64,000 nucleotides of DNA, from the NCBI RefSeq assembly GCF_016765655.2, contig NZ_CP086106.1, positions 5,106,501 through 5,170,500 of the forward strand. Reading direction: 5' to 3'. This stretch comes from Skermanella mucosa. GTDB taxonomy: Bacteria; Pseudomonadota; Alphaproteobacteria; Azospirillales; Azospirillaceae. The translations under genes were made by a program, and so were the position numbers. Positions 34,521 to 45,870 of this stretch are shown one piece after another (positions within the stretch are counted from its first letter, which is position 1; every line of letters starts with the position of its first letter). The notes below the pieces were generated by a model. It saw nothing but the letters and a program-made list of their open reading frames with translations. It was not told the DNA's origin and ran no database searches.

Positions 34521-35627
34521 ATGGGCACCGCCATTCCTGGCCAGCAGATCTCCGAGATCCAGCGGCTCGAAGCACTTCGCCGGTACGGCATACTCGACAC
34601 CCCCCGCGAGGAGGAGTTCGACGACGTCACGCGCCTTGCAGCCTATGTCTGCCGCGCGCCGGTCGCGCTCGTGAGCTTCGTCGACGCAAACCGCCAGTGG
34701 TTCAAGTCGGAGATCGGACTGGACGCCAGCGAGACCCCGTTGAACGCGTCGGTCTGCCGCCTCGCCATCAAGCAGTCGGAGCTCTTCATCGTGCCCGACC
34801 TGGCCGCGGACGGCCGGTTCTCCGACAACCCGCTGGTGGCCGGACCTCCGGGCATGCGTTTCTATGCCGGCGCGTTGCTGAGGACCTCGGACGGGCATGC
34901 CCTCGGCACGTTGTGCGTCCTCGACCACGAGCCCCGCCCCGGCCTGGACGAGGAGCAGAAAGCCGCCCTGTCCACCCTCGCCCGCCAGGTGATGTCCCTG
35001 CTGGAGCTGCGCCGCTCGATCCAGCAGAAGGACCTGATGCTCAAGGAAGTCAACCACCGGGTCAAGAACAGCCTCCAGCTCGTCTCCAGCCTGCTGCGGC
35101 TGGAAAGCCGCCAGATCTCCGATCCGGTGACGCGCCGCCATTTCGACGAGGCCTGCTCCCGCGTCGCCACCGTCGCCCGGGTCCACGAGCGCCTGTACAA
35201 GACCGACAAGGTCGGGGTCGTGGAATTCGGCATGTTCCTGCGCGACCTGTGTGCCGACCTGGCCCACTCCGCGATGGTCGAGCAGGGTCACCATATCGAG
35301 GTGGAGGCCGACACCCACGAACTGCCGACCGACAAGGTCATCCCGCTGGCGCTGGTCGTCAACGAACTGGTGACCAACGCAGTCAAGTATGCCTACCCCG
35401 CGGGCCGCCGCGGCGTGATACGAGTCCGTTTCAAGACCCTGCCGGACGGCGGGTTCGAGGTCGGCGTCGCGGACGAGGGGGTCGGATTGCCCGCCGGGTT
35501 CGATCCCGCGAACACCCAAAGCCTGGGAATGCGCATGGTTTGCGCCCTGCTGGGGCAGTTCGGCGGCGAGTTAGCCTGTGAGTCCGGCCCGTCCGGAACC
35601 ATGTTCCGGATCCACGCCGCGGGGTGA
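34521..35627 (+). CDS. GAF-domain sensor histidine kinase of the HisKA_2/HWE type
   Basis: 368 residues. The GAF domain (about 20-165) contains RAPVALVSFVDANRQWFKS and LGTLCVLDHEPRPG. HisKA_2 follows (about 175-255) with LKEVNHRVKNSLQLVSSLLRLESR, where His is the phosphoacceptor. HATPase (about 265-368) has VVNELVTNAVKYAYP as the N box and DEGVGLP as the G1 motif. No membrane helix, so it is cytoplasmic and responds through its GAF domain, ligand unknown. The response regulator gene lies 130 bases downstream and is the likely partner. Start ATG 34521, preceded directly by a TTG. Confidence 0.88.
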   Translation: MGTAIPGQQISEIQRLEALRRYGILDTPREEEFDDVTRLAAYVCRAPVALVSFVDANRQWFKSEIGLDASETPLNASVCRLAIKQSELFIVPDLAADGRFSDNPLVAGPPGMRFYAGALLRTSDGHALGTLCVLDHEPRPGLDEEQKAALSTLARQVMSLLELRRSIQQKDLMLKEVNHRVKNSLQLVSSLLRLESRQISDPVTRRHFDEACSRVATVARVHERLYKTDKVGVVEFGMFLRDLCADLAHSAMVEQGHHIEVEADTHELPTDKVIPLALVVNELVTNAVKYAYPAGRRGVIRVRFKTLPDGGFEVGVADEGVGLPAGFDPANTQSLGMRMVCALLGQFGGELACESGPSGTMFRIHAAG

Positions 35628-35756
35628 CCGCATCGGAAAGACCGGAAGCCCATCGGGAGGCCCATTGGAACGAACGCTTTGTAGGCACTTGGACGATTCG
35701 ATCCGGCAGGTGTTGACCTCTTGCCACTTCTGAGTCCCGAAATGTAGCTTGGTCCG

Positions 35757-36224
35757 ATGCACGCAATCTCAAGAATTCGCCTTGTCCATTCCACCCCCGC
35801 CGCTTCCCTGCCCTCGGACCGGCAGGAACCCGTGCGATCGCGGCGCGTCCGCATCCTGATCGTGGAGGACGAGGCGATCCCGGCCATGCTGCTGGAGGAA
35901 ATGGTCGAAGACCTGGGGTTCACCGTCTGCGGCAAGGCGATATCCGGTCCCGGCGCCGTGATGGCCGCCGAGGACTACCGGCCGGACCTCATCCTGATGG
36001 ACATCCGGCTTGCGCAGGGGACGGACGGCATCGACGCCGCCGTCGAGATCCGCCAGCGCCTCGGCATTCCGTCCCTCTTCATGAGCGCCTTCAGCGACCA
36101 GGCCACCCTGAAGCGGGCACAGGCGGCCCAACCTGTCGGTTTCGTCGGCAAGCCCTATGACGACGCCCGGCTGGGTGCCGCGCTGACCGCGGCGCTCCAG
36201 GGCATGGGGCTGGCCGAGGACTGA
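35757..36224 (+). CDS. Single-domain response regulator
   Basis: 155 residues with a 30-residue N-terminal extension. The receiver starts RILIVEDEAIPAMLLEEM (about 32-49). DLILMDIRLAQGTDGIDAA gives the phosphoacceptor Asp near residue 81, followed by the conserved Ser (FMSAFSDQ) and Lys in FVGKPYDD (near 136). No output domain, so it probably passes phosphate or acts by protein binding. It follows the HWE-type kinase on the same strand and is presumably its partner. Confidence 0.88.
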   Translation: MHAISRIRLVHSTPAASLPSDRQEPVRSRRVRILIVEDEAIPAMLLEEMVEDLGFTVCGKAISGPGAVMAAEDYRPDLILMDIRLAQGTDGIDAAVEIRQRLGIPSLFMSAFSDQATLKRAQAAQPVGFVGKPYDDARLGAALTAALQGMGLAED

Positions 36225-36396
36225 GAGTATCCGCCCTTGACGCCGATACCCTCGGCCCCGGCCCTCGAATGATCCGGACGCTTCATCTTCACGCCGTCAG
36301 GTATATGTTGAAGTAAGCAGGAGAATACCGCTACACACCCGCCTATCCCGTCGTTGGAAGCACGGGCATGACCTGTGCCGAGGGGCAGCCGAAACG

Positions 36397-37566
36397 TTGC
36401 GGAAATTTAGCGATAAACTTGACGATCAGCCGGTGGAATCCTGTCTTGTCTTCCGTCCGCGTCTGGAAGACTGTATCGCCCGGTTTGATCGATTACGCCT
36501 CGTGCTTCTGTCTGGGCCTTCCGGCATCGGTAAGACCACCCTGATGGCGCGCTGGCACGCCATAGCGCGCAACCGCGGCATAACGGCGGGTTGGCTGTCA
36601 CTGCACCGCAACGGGCATGACCCCCGGCACTTCCTGGCGGATCTGGCGGACATGCTGGAGCCGGTCCTGCCGGCCTTCGGGCGGCGGGTCGCCGGCCTTG
36701 GCTCCTGCGGGTCGTCAGCGACCCTGGAAGACGTCCTGTGCGACCTGGCGGGGGAACTGGACCGCCTCGGACGCCGGATCATCCTGTTCCTGGACGATTA
36801 TCAGGCGGTGACGGACCCGGCGGTCCATCGCGACGTCAACCGGATGCTGAGCGGCCTGCCCGCCTGCTTCACGCTGGTTATCGCCACGCGCGCCGACCCG
36901 CCGCTGCCGCTCGCGCGGCTGCGCGGCTGCGGGACGCTGCTGGAATTGCGCGCATCCGACCTGCGCTTCACCCTGGACGAGGCGCGCTACTACCTGACCC
37001 GGGTCCAGGCCCTGGACATTGCCGAGGACCAGGTCCGGGAAGTCACGGAGAAGACGGAGGGCCGCATCTCGGCCCTTCAACTGGCGGTGCTGACCAGGCG
37101 CCTGATGGCGAAGGAGCGGGACGCCCTGCCGGAGATCCGCCACCGCACCGACCGATGGCTCGATCGGGCGGACCCCGGCCAGCCCGATGGGCCTCCCCAG
37201 TCCGACGACCCGCTGCTGCGGGGTTTCGCCGCCGTCATGGTGGGTTATGCGGCGGGGGCCGCGGGCGACCTGGAATCCGCGATGGCCCAGTGCCGCGACG
37301 CGATCGAAATATCCGGCCGCGTGCTGGAAACGCTCCAGCCCGAGACCGCGCGGCCGGCACCCGCATCGTCGGACCGCCTGCACCACCGCGAAATCCAGAT
37401 TCTGCGGCTCGTCTCCGAAGGGTTGCGCAACCGCGAGATCGGCGAGCGACTGCGCATCTCGGAGGACACGGTCAAATGGTACATGAAAAGGTTGTTCGCC
37501 AAGCTGTACGTCACTACCCGGACAAGCGCGGTCGCCCGGGGGAGGGAAATGGGCTATCTGCAGTAG
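36397..37566 (+). CDS. Short MalT/LuxR-type ATP-dependent regulator
   Basis: 389 residues from TTG 36397 (GAGGGG upstream at a long spacing). Walker A GPSGIGKTTL (about 40-49) and Walker B ILFLDDYQ (near 128-135) define the STAND-type NTPase; the C-terminal LuxR HTH spans about 325-386 (HHREIQILRLVSEGL, NREIGERLRISEDTVK). MalT-class proteins usually have about 900 residues with a long repeat domain between the two; here only about 60 residues remain (GFAAVMVGYAAGAAGDLESAM). The core looks intact and open, so this is a shortened regulator rather than a frameshifted one. Target unknown. Confidence 0.78.
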   Translation: MRKFSDKLDDQPVESCLVFRPRLEDCIARFDRLRLVLLSGPSGIGKTTLMARWHAIARNRGITAGWLSLHRNGHDPRHFLADLADMLEPVLPAFGRRVAGLGSCGSSATLEDVLCDLAGELDRLGRRIILFLDDYQAVTDPAVHRDVNRMLSGLPACFTLVIATRADPPLPLARLRGCGTLLELRASDLRFTLDEARYYLTRVQALDIAEDQVREVTEKTEGRISALQLAVLTRRLMAKERDALPEIRHRTDRWLDRADPGQPDGPPQSDDPLLRGFAAVMVGYAAGAAGDLESAMAQCRDAIEISGRVLETLQPETARPAPASSDRLHHREIQILRLVSEGLRNREIGERLRISEDTVKWYMKRLFAKLYVTTRTSAVARGREMGYLQ

Positions 37567-37712
37567 GTCTTTGGAGTTTCGGCAGAATGCCACCCTTTCG
37601 GGTGGTGCGCCGCGTCCCCCCCTGTCCCTAACTTCACGCAAAATCCAGGACATCCGACCGCATGCCCCGGCGACGGGAGATCCGGCGGACCGTCCGATAA
37701 GGGGAGGTACGC

Positions 37713-38463
37713 ATGGACGGGGATCACATACTTGAAACCCGGAATCTGACGAAGGAATTCAAGGGTTTCATCGCGGTCAAGGACGTCAGCCTCCAGGTCC
37801 GCCGCGGCAGCATCCATGCCCTGATCGGCCCGAACGGGGCGGGCAAGACGACCGTCTTCAACCTGCTGACCAAGTTCCTGACGCCGAGCGGCGGGCAGAT
37901 CCTGTTCAACGGCAACGACATCACCCGGGTCAAGCCGGCCGACATCGCCCGGCGCGGGCTCGTACGCTCCTTCCAGATCAGCGCCGTCTTCCCGCACCTG
38001 ACCTGCCTGGAGAACGTACGCGTGGCGCTGCAGAAGCGCCTGCGCGGCGACAGCTTCGACTTCTGGCGCTCGGAGAAGGCGCTGCACGCCCTGAACGGCC
38101 AGGCCGAGGCGCTGCTGGACTCGGTCAACCTGGCGGCCTACCGCGACACCGCCGCCGCCGAGCTGCCCTACGGCCGCAAGCGCGCGCTGGAGATCGCCAC
38201 CACGCTGGCGCTGGAGCCCGAGCTGATGCTGCTCGACGAGCCCATGGCCGGCATGGGGCACGAGGACATCGACCACACCGCGGCGCTGATCCGCAAGGTC
38301 TCGGCCAACCGCACCATCCTGATGGTCGAGCACAACCTGTCGGTCGTGTCCGACCTCTCGGACAAGATCACGGTGCTGCGCCGGGGCGAGATCCTGGCCG
38401 AGGGGCCTTACGCGACGGTGTCGAAGGACCCGCAGGTGATGGAAGCGTACATGGGGACGGGAC

Positions 38464-38471
<8 letters not shown>
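37713..38471 (+). CDS. livG: Branched-chain-type ABC transporter ATP-binding protein LivG
   Basis: 252 residues with GGGGAGG before the ATG. Walker A is GPNGAGKTTVFN (about 37-48). A signature motif is hard to see: the usual LSGGQ is replaced around ELPYGRKRALEIATTLA (about 150-164), as is common in LivG proteins. Walker B is LMLLDEPMAG. First gene of a five-gene uptake cassette in the order G-F-K-H-M. The transporter may take up amino acids or related compounds. It overlaps livF by eight bases. Confidence 0.88.
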
Positions 38472-39186
<715 letters not shown>

Positions 39187-39212
39187 TGGTCCGGCCGGGA
39201 CAGCTTTGCCGG

Positions 39213-39234
39213 TGCGTTGGGCCATGGCCCAACC
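39213..39234. repeat. Single palindromic repeat arm inside the liv operon
   Basis: GTGCGTTGGGCCATGGCCCA is the same core palindrome as the elements at 743 and 11037. It may form a small hairpin in the mRNA between livF and the binding protein gene. Confidence 0.55.
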
Positions 39235-39310
39235 CGACGCGGCACGTGAACCGCCGGAATCAGTCGTTTCAGCCGGAACGGCGCAGAACAACAAGGTAAC
39301 AGGGGAAACG

Positions 39311-40549
39311 GTGAACAGGATGAGCAAGATGCTGAAGCAGATCATGACGGGTACGGCTCTCGCGGCACTGTCGGTCGGCTTCGCCGCCGCGGCGAACGCG
39401 CAGGGAGCGGTCTCGGACGGCAGGATCAAGATCGGCGTCCTGAACGACCGCTCCGGCATCTATGCCGACGTGGCGGGCGAGGGCTCGGCCGTGGCCGCGC
39501 GCATGGCGGCGGAGGAGTTCGGCAACGCGATCGACGGCGCGCCGATCGAGATCGTGGTCGCCGACCATCAGAACAAGGCCGACATCGCGGCCAACGTCAC
39601 CCGCCAGTGGATCGACCGCGAACAGGTAGACGTGATCGCCGACGTGCCCAACTCGGCCGCGGCGCTGGCGGTCCAGGAGATCACCCGCGACAAGAACCGC
39701 ATCTTCCTGATGTCCGGCCCGGGCAGCTCGCGCCTGACCGGCGACGCCTGCTCGCCGACCGGCATCCACTGGACCTACGACAACCACGCGCTGGCCGCCG
39801 GCACCGCGCGCGCGCTGACCGAGGAAGGCAAGAACACCTGGTACTTCATCACCGCCGACTACGCCTTCGGCCACTCGCTGGAGGAGGAGACCACGGCGGT
39901 GGTCAAGGAGCTGGGCGGCCAGGTGCTTGGCTCGGTGCGCCACCCGCTGGGCAACTCGGACTTCTCGTCCTTCCTGCTCCAGGCCCAGGGCTCGGGCTCC
40001 CAGGTGATCGGCCTCGCCAACGCGGGCAACGACACCACCAACGCGATCAAGCAGGCCAACGAGTTCGGCATCACCCAGGCGGGCCAGACGCTGGCCGGCA
40101 TGCTGCTGTTCATCTCGGACGTCAATGCGCTCGGGTTGAACGCCGCGCAGGGCCTGGTCGCCACGACGGGCTTCTACTGGGACATGGACGAGGACACACG
40201 CGCCTGGTCGGCCAAGTACCAGGAGAAGACGGGCTCGAAGCCGACCATGGTGCAGGCCGGCGTCTATTCCTCGGTCAAGCACTACCTGAAGGCCGTCCAG
40301 GCGGCCAAGACCGACGAGGCGAAGGCCGTCGTCTCCAAGATGCACGAGCTGCCGATCCAGGACATGTTCGCCAAGAACGGCAAGATCCTGTCCAACGGCC
40401 GCATGGTCCACGACATGTACCTGGCCCGCGTCAAGGCGCCGTCCGAGAGCAAGGGGCCGTGGGACTATTACGAGATCGTGAGCACCATCCCCGGTGACCA
40501 GGCCTATCTCGACGCGGCCGCCAGCGGCTGCAAGATCGCCCAGAAGTAA
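39311..40549 (+). CDS. livK: ABC transporter periplasmic substrate-binding protein (LivK-like)
   Basis: 412 residues from GTG 39311, which has AGGGGAAACG just upstream; ATG 39320 is an alternative. Signal peptide to about AANAQG (near residue 31). The mature chain starts RIKIGVLNDRSGIYADVAGEGSAVAARMAAEEFG, a Leu/Ile/Val-binding type fold. No transmembrane helix other than the signal. It delivers substrate to LivH/LivM. The substrate is not readable from sequence; members also bind amides, urea, or aromatic acids. Confidence 0.88.
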   Translation: MNRMSKMLKQIMTGTALAALSVGFAAAANAQGAVSDGRIKIGVLNDRSGIYADVAGEGSAVAARMAAEEFGNAIDGAPIEIVVADHQNKADIAANVTRQWIDREQVDVIADVPNSAAALAVQEITRDKNRIFLMSGPGSSRLTGDACSPTGIHWTYDNHALAAGTARALTEEGKNTWYFITADYAFGHSLEEETTAVVKELGGQVLGSVRHPLGNSDFSSFLLQAQGSGSQVIGLANAGNDTTNAIKQANEFGITQAGQTLAGMLLFISDVNALGLNAAQGLVATTGFYWDMDEDTRAWSAKYQEKTGSKPTMVQAGVYSSVKHYLKAVQAAKTDEAKAVVSKMHELPIQDMFAKNGKILSNGRMVHDMYLARVKAPSESKGPWDYYEIVSTIPGDQAYLDAAASGCKIAQK

Positions 40550-40564
40550 GGGACGGACCCGCAA

Positions 40565-41452
40565 ATGATGGAGCTGCTGGGGATTCCGCCCCAGGTCCTG
40601 TTCGGTCAGCTCCTGCTGGGGCTGATCAACGGGTCCTTCTATGCCCTGCTGAGCCTTGGGCTGGCCGTCATCTTCGGCATGCTCAACGTCATCAACTTCG
40701 CGCACGGCGCCCAGTACATGCTGGGCGCCTTCGCGGCGTGGATGCTGCTGAAGTTCGCCGGGATCAACTACTGGGTGGCCCTGGTGCTGGCCCCCGTGCT
40801 GGTCGGCCTGATCGGCGTCGTGCTGGAGAAGCTGATGCTCAGCCGGCTCTACAAGCTCGACCACCTCTACGGCCTGCTGCTCACCTTCGGCCTCGCCCTG
40901 ATCATCGAGGGCATGTTCCGCCACTGGTACGGCGTCTCCGGCCAGCCCTACCCGATCCCCCAGGCGCTGGCCGGCGGCCACAATCTCGGCTTCATGTTCC
41001 TGCCGACATACCGCGGCTGGGTCGTCGCCGTCTCGCTGGTGGTCTGCTTCGGCACCTGGTTCATGATCGAGCGGACCCGCCTGGGAGCATACCTGCGCGC
41101 CGCCACCGAGAACCCGGTGCTGGTCCAGGCCTTCGGCATCAACGTCCCGGTCATGATCACCGCGACCTACGGCTTCGGCGTGGCGCTCGCCGGCCTGGCC
41201 GGCGTGCTCGCGGCGCCGATCTACCAGGTCAACCCGCTGATGGGCTCGCACCTGATCATCGTCGTCTTCGCCGTCGTCGTGATCGGCGGCATGGGCTCGA
41301 TCCTGGGCGCCGTGCTGACCGGCTTCATGCTCGGCATCCTGGAGGGCTTCACCAAGGTGTTCTACCCCGAGGCCTCCAACATCGTGATCTTCGTCGTGAT
41401 GGCCGTGGTGCTGCTGATCAAGCCGGCCGGTCTGTTCGGACGGGAGAAGTAA
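40565..41452 (+). CDS. livH: Branched-chain-type ABC permease LivH
   Basis: 295 residues, about eight membrane helices. LLLGLINGSFYALLSLGLAVIFGMLNVINFAHG (about 14-46) is the family signature, and GLAGVLAAPIYQVNPLMG plus VIGGMGSILGAVLTGFMLG mark the late conserved region. GGGACGG lies upstream of the ATG-ATG start; either Met could be used. Forms the inner-membrane channel with LivM, whose gene starts three bases after this stop. Confidence 0.9.
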   Translation: MMELLGIPPQVLFGQLLLGLINGSFYALLSLGLAVIFGMLNVINFAHGAQYMLGAFAAWMLLKFAGINYWVALVLAPVLVGLIGVVLEKLMLSRLYKLDHLYGLLLTFGLALIIEGMFRHWYGVSGQPYPIPQALAGGHNLGFMFLPTYRGWVVAVSLVVCFGTWFMIERTRLGAYLRAATENPVLVQAFGINVPVMITATYGFGVALAGLAGVLAAPIYQVNPLMGSHLIIVVFAVVVIGGMGSILGAVLTGFMLGILEGFTKVFYPEASNIVIFVVMAVVLLIKPAGLFGREK

Positions 41453-41455
41453 GCC

Positions 41456-42454
41456 ATGGCAACCCATTCCCAAACCGCTCCCTCCCGGGCCGCCCACCCA
41501 CAGGCCGAAGCCCCGCGGGCCGGCCAGGGCTCGCCGGCGCTGAAATGGGCGGCGCTGGCGGCGCTGCTGGTGGTGGCGCTGGTCGCCCCGTTCCAGCTCT
41601 ACCCGGTGTTCCTGGCCAAGGCGCTGTGCTTCGCGCTGTTCGCCTGCGCCTTCAACCTGCTGATCGGCTATGTCGGGCTGCTGTCGTTCGGCCACGCGGC
41701 GTTCTTCGGCTCGGCCGCCTACGTGACCGCCCACGCGGTCAAGGTGTGGGGCCTGACGCCCGAGCTGGGCATCCTGCTCGGCGTCGCGGTGGCGGCGCTG
41801 TTCGGCCTGGGGTTCGGCTTCCTGGCGATCCGACGGCAGGGGATCTACTTCGCGATGGTGACGCTGGCGCTGTCGCAGATGGTGTTCTTCCTGGCGCTCC
41901 AGCTGCCGTTCACCGGCGGCGAGGACGGCATCCAGGCGGTGCCGCGGGGCTACCTGTTCGGGGTGATCGACCTGGGCGACAACCTGGCCATGTACTACTT
42001 CGTGCTGGCGGTGTTCCTGGCCGGTTTCCTGCTGATCTACCGGACCATCCACTCGCCCTTCGGGCAGGTGCTGAAGGCGATCCGGGAGAACGAGCCGCGG
42101 GCGGTGTCGCTGGGCTACAAGGTGGACCAGTACAAGCTGGCGGCCTTCGTGATGTCGGCGGCGCTGGCGGGCCTCGCCGGCGGGACCAAGGCGATCGTGT
42201 TTCAGTTGGCGTCGCTGACCGACATCACGTGGCAGATGTCGGGCGAGGTGGTGCTGATGACGCTGCTGGGCGGGCTGGGCACCATCTTCGGCCCGGTGGT
42301 CGGCGCCTTCCTGGTGGTCACCTTGCAGAACTACCTGGCCGGCACGCAGCTCCCGGTGACGGTGGTGACCGGCGTCATCTTCGTCGTCTGCGTCCTGCTG
42401 TTCCGCCGCGGCATCGTCGGCGAGATCGGAGCCCTGCTCAAGGGCCGGGGGTGA
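41456..42454 (+). CDS. livM: Branched-chain-type ABC permease LivM
   Basis: 332 residues with a hydrophilic 35-residue N-terminus and about nine membrane helices. FNLLIGYVGLLSFGHAAFFG (about 64-83) is the LivM hallmark, and GGLGTIFGPVVGAFLVV lies near the end. Last gene of the cassette. A 9-bp stem GTCCACGGC/GCCGTGGAC at about 42475-42525 follows and may act as a weak terminator. Confidence 0.9.
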   Translation: MATHSQTAPSRAAHPQAEAPRAGQGSPALKWAALAALLVVALVAPFQLYPVFLAKALCFALFACAFNLLIGYVGLLSFGHAAFFGSAAYVTAHAVKVWGLTPELGILLGVAVAALFGLGFGFLAIRRQGIYFAMVTLALSQMVFFLALQLPFTGGEDGIQAVPRGYLFGVIDLGDNLAMYYFVLAVFLAGFLLIYRTIHSPFGQVLKAIRENEPRAVSLGYKVDQYKLAAFVMSAALAGLAGGTKAIVFQLASLTDITWQMSGEVVLMTLLGGLGTIFGPVVGAFLVVTLQNYLAGTQLPVTVVTGVIFVVCVLLFRRGIVGEIGALLKGRG

Positions 42455-42620
42455 GGCTTCGGGGAGGAACCTGCGTCCACGGCCGCCTTTGATTGGCTTT
42501 ATGGCTGGTCACGGGCTGCCGTGGACACCCGCACAGGCTTCGGTATGGGAGAACGAACTGCTTTCGGCGCAGGCTCCCCGAGGCGACATTCCCGTACCAG
42601 AACGCGGTTGCCTATATCGC

Positions 42621-42719
42621 CGTAGGTCGGCCTTCGCCCGTCAGGGCGAACGCCGACGCCCTGCATCGACGCTCCGGCCACGCTGTCGGCGTCGGCCTTC
42701 GGCCGAGGCCGACCTACGG
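42621..42719. repeat. Inverted-repeat element of the GTAGGTCGGCC type
   Basis: The arms CGTAGGTCGGCC and GGCCGACCTACG enclose about 75 bases rich in further small inverted repeats (CGAAC-GCCGACGCC and GGCGTCGG). It lies between the convergent livM and hydratase genes and may contribute to termination on both strands. Confidence 0.65.
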
Positions 42720-42726
42720 TAGGAAC

Positions 42727-43518
42727 TCACCCGAAGCTCAGCTCCACCGCCCCCAGCCTCCCCAGGTCCATCGCCACCCGGTCGCCGGCAGCGACCCAGT
42801 TGGTCTGGACGACGCTGCCGGTCAGCACCAGGTCGCCGGCCTTCAGCCCTCCCCCCTGCCCGGCCAATTGGTTGGCGAGCCAGGCCAGCGCCTCGAACGG
42901 GTGCCCCAGCACATCGGAACCCCTGCCCGTCCCCACCACGGCGCCGTTGATCAGCATGGTCCCCGCGATCTCGTCCAGGGCGCCCCAGTCATGGACCGGG
43001 GCGCCCAGCACGCAGCCCGCGCCGAAGAAGTTGTCGGCGATCAGCAGCGGGGTGCCGACGGTCCGCCAGTCCGCATAGCGGTCGTCCACGATCTCGGCCG
43101 CCGGCATGCAGCACTCCACGAACCCGGCGACGGAGTTCCTGTCGTAGGGCGCGCCGGACTCCGGCACGTCGGCGCCCAGACGCACGGCGATCTCGCATTC
43201 CACCCCCGGCCGGCGGAAGGTGGCACGGTTCAGTACCGCCCCGCCCGCCGCCACGGTGCTCGACGGGATGCCGCCGCGGCACGGGCTCGGAATGCCCAGA
43301 TAGGCCTGCATCACCGCCGTGGTGCAGCCGATCTTGTAGCCCGCCAGCTCCCCGAAGCCGGCTCCGGAGAGCTTCCGGTTCAACGCCTCCTGGACCTGGT
43401 AGGCCTCCGCCTCGTCGGCCGGCTGCAACGGGTCGGGCAGCCGGTCGAGCGCCCGCAGGCTGAGATGGGCGGCGAACAGCTCGCAGGCGGCGAAGACGGC
43501 GCTCTCCGGGGTCATCAT
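42727..43518 (-). CDS. 2-keto-4-pentenoate hydratase-like (MhpD/DmpE/fumarylacetoacetase-type) protein
   Basis: 263 residues. The core KIGCTTAVMQAYLGIPSPCRGGI (about 62-84) and ECEIAVRLGADVP (about 106-118) include the acidic metal ligands of the hydratase/decarboxylase family. EVVDDRYADWR appears as EIVDDRYADW (near 146). The enzyme adds water to 2-hydroxypenta-2,4-dienoate, or decarboxylates oxalocrotonate in related members. It follows mmsA by four bases on the same strand. A role in aromatic meta-cleavage or amino acid breakdown is inferred. Confidence 0.85.
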   Translation of the reverse strand: MMTPESAVFAACELFAAHLSLRALDRLPDPLQPADEAEAYQVQEALNRKLSGAGFGELAGYKIGCTTAVMQAYLGIPSPCRGGIPSSTVAAGGAVLNRATFRRPGVECEIAVRLGADVPESGAPYDRNSVAGFVECCMPAAEIVDDRYADWRTVGTPLLIADNFFGAGCVLGAPVHDWGALDEIAGTMLINGAVVGTGRGSDVLGHPFEALAWLANQLAGQGGGLKAGDLVLTGSVVQTNWVAAGDRVAMDLGRLGAVELSFG

Positions 43519-43522
43519 GGCG

Positions 43523-45016
<1,494 letters not shown>

Positions 45017-45164
45017 GTTCGCCCTCCCCCTCTTTGATTGGTTGGTTGCGAAGGACACTAGCAAGCAATCGGGTACGCCGACAATCTCCGGGCGGCGGAT
45101 CCCTGGACCGGCACCGCGAAAAGCCTATCTCCTGGATCAGGTTCCGCCTTCGACGGGTTTTGCC

Positions 45165-45737
45165 ATGCGCCGTTCCGCCTGTGCCGCCGTGCTGATGCTG
45201 CTGTCGCTGGTCCTCGCCTTTCCGCCCGCCACTGGGAACGCCGCGATGCCGACACCCGGGACCGCCCATGACTTCGATTTCGTCTCGATCGATGGCCAGC
45301 CGTTGCCCCTGAAGCGGTTCGCCGGCAAGGCGGTGCTGGTGGTGAACACGGCGTCGATGTGCGGCTACACCCCGCAATATGCCGACCTCCAGGCCCTGTG
45401 GGAGCGGTACCGCGGGCGCGGCCTGGTGGTGCTGGGCGTGCCGAGCAACGATTTCGGCGGCCAGGAGCCGGGCAGCGCGGAGCAGATCAAGGATTTCTGC
45501 GAAGTCAATTTCTCGGTCGATTTCCCAATGACGGAGAAGCAGGCCGTCACCGGCGCCGGAGCGCACCCCTTCTACCGCTGGGCCGGGCAGGAGCTGGGGC
45601 AGGCCGCGGCGCCGCGCTGGAACTTCCACAAGTACCTGATCGCGCCCGACGGCCGGCTGGCCGGCTGGTTCCCGACCTCGGCCTCTCCCGGATCCGACAA
45701 GGTCGTCCGGGCGGTCGAGGCCGTGCTGCCGGAATGA
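45165..45737 (+). CDS. Periplasmic glutathione peroxidase-like thiol peroxidase
   Basis: 190 residues. A signal peptide covers about 1-27 (ending near TGNAA), so it is exported. Active-site triad: Cys66 (in SMCGYTPQ, replacing selenocysteine), Gln100 (in GGQEPG) and Trp152 (in RWNFHKY). Reduces peroxides, probably with thioredoxin-like rather than glutathione electrons. Start ATG 45165 opens the signal; longer frames lack one. Divergent from mmsA with 148 bases between them. Confidence 0.9.
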   Translation: MRRSACAAVLMLLSLVLAFPPATGNAAMPTPGTAHDFDFVSIDGQPLPLKRFAGKAVLVVNTASMCGYTPQYADLQALWERYRGRGLVVLGVPSNDFGGQEPGSAEQIKDFCEVNFSVDFPMTEKQAVTGAGAHPFYRWAGQELGQAAAPRWNFHKYLIAPDGRLAGWFPTSASPGSDKVVRAVEAVLPE

Positions 45738-45870
45738 CCCCCGGGTCGGAGCCTGGATGATCCTGCCGTTCGCTGTTGCGCCGACCCCCGTGGCTTTGCG
45801 ATAAAGCACGCTCGCGAAGGGGGTACGTACGTGTCCCCGGCATGCTTGTCGACACCACGGGAACCGCGGC

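Noticed and set aside
39269-42052. Long minus-strand frame across livK-livH-livM
   Set aside because: The plus strand carries convincing transporter genes with ribosome binding sites; the other frame is a composition artefact.
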